From NCBI GenBank assembly GCA_021158805.1, contig JAGGTZ010000023.1, positions 1-7,235 of the forward strand: DNA of 7,235 bases, read 5' to 3'. Source of the stretch: Thermoproteota archaeon. GTDB lineage: Archaea > Korarchaeota > Korarchaeia > Korarchaeales > Korarchaeaceae. The position numbers were made by a program, and so were the translations under genes. Positions within the stretch are counted from its first letter, which is position 1, and each line of letters begins with the position of its first letter. Under the pieces are notes generated by a model. That model was not told the origin of the DNA. It searched no databases and saw nothing but the letters and a program-made list of their open reading frames with translations. This document shows, one piece after another, positions 6,208-7,235 of the stretch.

Positions 6208-6215
6208 TTTATAAA
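6208..6215 (+). promoter_or_regulatory. TATA box for the UPF0282 gene
   Basis: TTTATAAA is the best box A match in the window. It predicts transcription start near 6237 and a leader of roughly 33 bases that includes the Shine-Dalgarno GAGGAG (6259-6264), six bases before the ATG at 6271. Confidence 0.65.
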
Positions 6216-6270
6216 GCTTTCGGAAGAGTGGGTCCGTGATAGCTTGCTAGTTGATTTAGAGGAGAGCTCT

Positions 6271-7235
6271 ATGGGTCTCTTGGAAGATCTAGGTATTGAG
6301 CTACTGTGGTTTGATAGTATGGGAGCTAAGAGTTTCTCTATCTCCGTGAACACAAGTGAGGGGCCTGTAATAATTGATCCGGGTGCTGCTGTAATGCAGC
6401 CTAGCTATCCCCTGCCGGCGCGGAAGAAGATTGAGTTAAGGCGAAAGGCCATGAAGGTAATCGAAGCGAAGCTCAATGAAGCCAGAGCTGTGATCATAAC
6501 CCACTATCACTATGATCATCATTTCCTACCTAGCGATAAGGACTTATCGAGACGAGACCTCCTCCTAGGTAGGATCTTGATATTGAAGAATCCGAATAAG
6601 TATATCAATAGGAGCCAGTGGGAGAGGGCCCGCATATTCATCTCTGAAATCCTAAGAATATCGAATTCCTCCTTAGAGGAACATCTAATAACTGCCGAGG
6701 AGCAAGAGTTTGAAGATCCAGCGGAAAAGCTTGTATTAGCTCTATCTAAGGATTTTGGGGATTACCAAAGGAGGAGAGAGTATTTACTAGACAAAGGTAG
6801 GAAGTGGTTCAGAGAGTTGGCCAATAATCTCTGGGCTAAGGGCTTATGGGTCAAGGAGTTCGAGCTCGAGAACAGAACGAAGGTTATATGGGGCGACGGG
6901 AGGACTTTCCGCATTGGAGATGTATCATTTCAAGTCCTTGGACCATGGTTTCATGGAATAGAGTACGATAGGACAGGATGGGTTACACCAGTGGTGATTA
7001 AGAGCACCGGTGTTATCTTCTACTCTAGTGACCTAATGGGACCTGAAATAGAGGACTATGCTGAGCATATATCAGGCCTTAGACCCGATGTCGTGATCCT
7101 AGATGGTCCTCCGACATACCTCTTTCCCTTTATGCTAAACAGGATAAACCTAAGGCGAGCCCTAGAGAACGCGATTACCATAATAAAGTCCTCGCCAAAA
7201 TTGGTTATATACGATCATCACCTTCTTAGGGAGAG
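6271..7235 (+). CDS. UPF0282 family metallo-beta-lactamase-fold hydrolase (3' end outside the window)
   Basis: The open frame runs 321 codons to the window edge with no stop, so the C-terminus is missing. It matches UPF0282, a mostly archaeal family of metallo-beta-lactamase-fold proteins of unknown substrate. Marks are IIDPG at 34-38, the metal site THYHYDHH at 77-84 (His78, His80, Asp82, His83), NRSQ at 113-116, PWFHG at 225-229 (probable ligand His228), SSDLMGP at 252-258 (probable bridging Asp254), LDGPPTY at 277-283 and DHHLLR at 315-320. All expected metal ligands are present, so it is probably an active two-metal hydrolase in the cytoplasm. Residues about 120-205 form a long charged, helical stretch between NRSQ and the GDGRTF segment, which seems longer than I recall in the family. 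GAGGAG six bases before ATG 6271 supports the start. The gene diverges from thrS and has its own TATA box and adjacent palindrome. Confidence 0.88.
   Translation, partial: MGLLEDLGIELLWFDSMGAKSFSISVNTSEGPVIIDPGAAVMQPSYPLPARKKIELRRKAMKVIEAKLNEARAVIITHYHYDHHFLPSDKDLSRRDLLLGRILILKNPNKYINRSQWERARIFISEILRISNSSLEEHLITAEEQEFEDPAEKLVLALSKDFGDYQRRREYLLDKGRKWFRELANNLWAKGLWVKEFELENRTKVIWGDGRTFRIGDVSFQVLGPWFHGIEYDRTGWVTPVVIKSTGVIFYSSDLMGPEIEDYAEHISGLRPDVVILDGPPTYLFPFMLNRINLRRALENAITIIKSSPKLVIYDHHLLRE

Overview
The window reads as a compact stretch of archaeal chromosome, most likely from a thermophilic archaeon. Three things point that way: an archaeal-type UPF0282 metallo-beta-lactamase-fold gene, A/T-rich TATA-like boxes about 27-30 bases upstream of ATG codons that lack a Shine-Dalgarno (a leaderless pattern), and heavy use of AGG/AGA for Arg and ATA for Ile. 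A lineage such as Korarchaeota or another TACK group is possible, but the sequence alone does not fix it. Six genes are supported, and they cover nearly all of the window.

Left part (1-1637, + strand): a small acidic protein of unknown function (44-385) overlaps an ion transporter of the ArsB/NhaD/SLC13 superfamily (363-1637). The overlap suggests coupled translation. The transporter gene meets, tail to tail, an unrecognised four-helix membrane protein on the - strand (1614-2150); their 3' ends overlap by 24 bases.

Middle (2151-4096, - strand): a non-coding gap (2151-2345) carries a TATA-like box and an unexpected nested set of perfect inverted repeats (2221-2305). Upstream of it lie an MFS transporter (2346-3497) and a DUF998 membrane protein (3503-4054), five bases apart and probably one operon.

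Right part (4097-7235): a complete threonyl-tRNA synthetase of bacterial architecture (TGS, HxxxH editing domain, class II core, anticodon-binding domain) is read on the - strand from a strong Shine-Dalgarno. A 254-base divergent intergenic region separates it from a UPF0282 metallo-hydrolase on the + strand that runs off the window end. That region holds a perfect 18-bp palindrome next to a good TATA box, plus a small upstream reading frame overlapping the synthetase start.

The genes do not form one obvious pathway. Membrane transport dominates the left half, and translation plus an uncharacterised hydrolase fill the right. I saw no CRISPR array, rRNA, recognisable tRNA or transposase. The observations most worth a second look are the palindromic operator candidate, the intergenic inverted repeats, the bacterial-type synthetase in an archaeal setting, and an apparent internal duplication in the small first protein.
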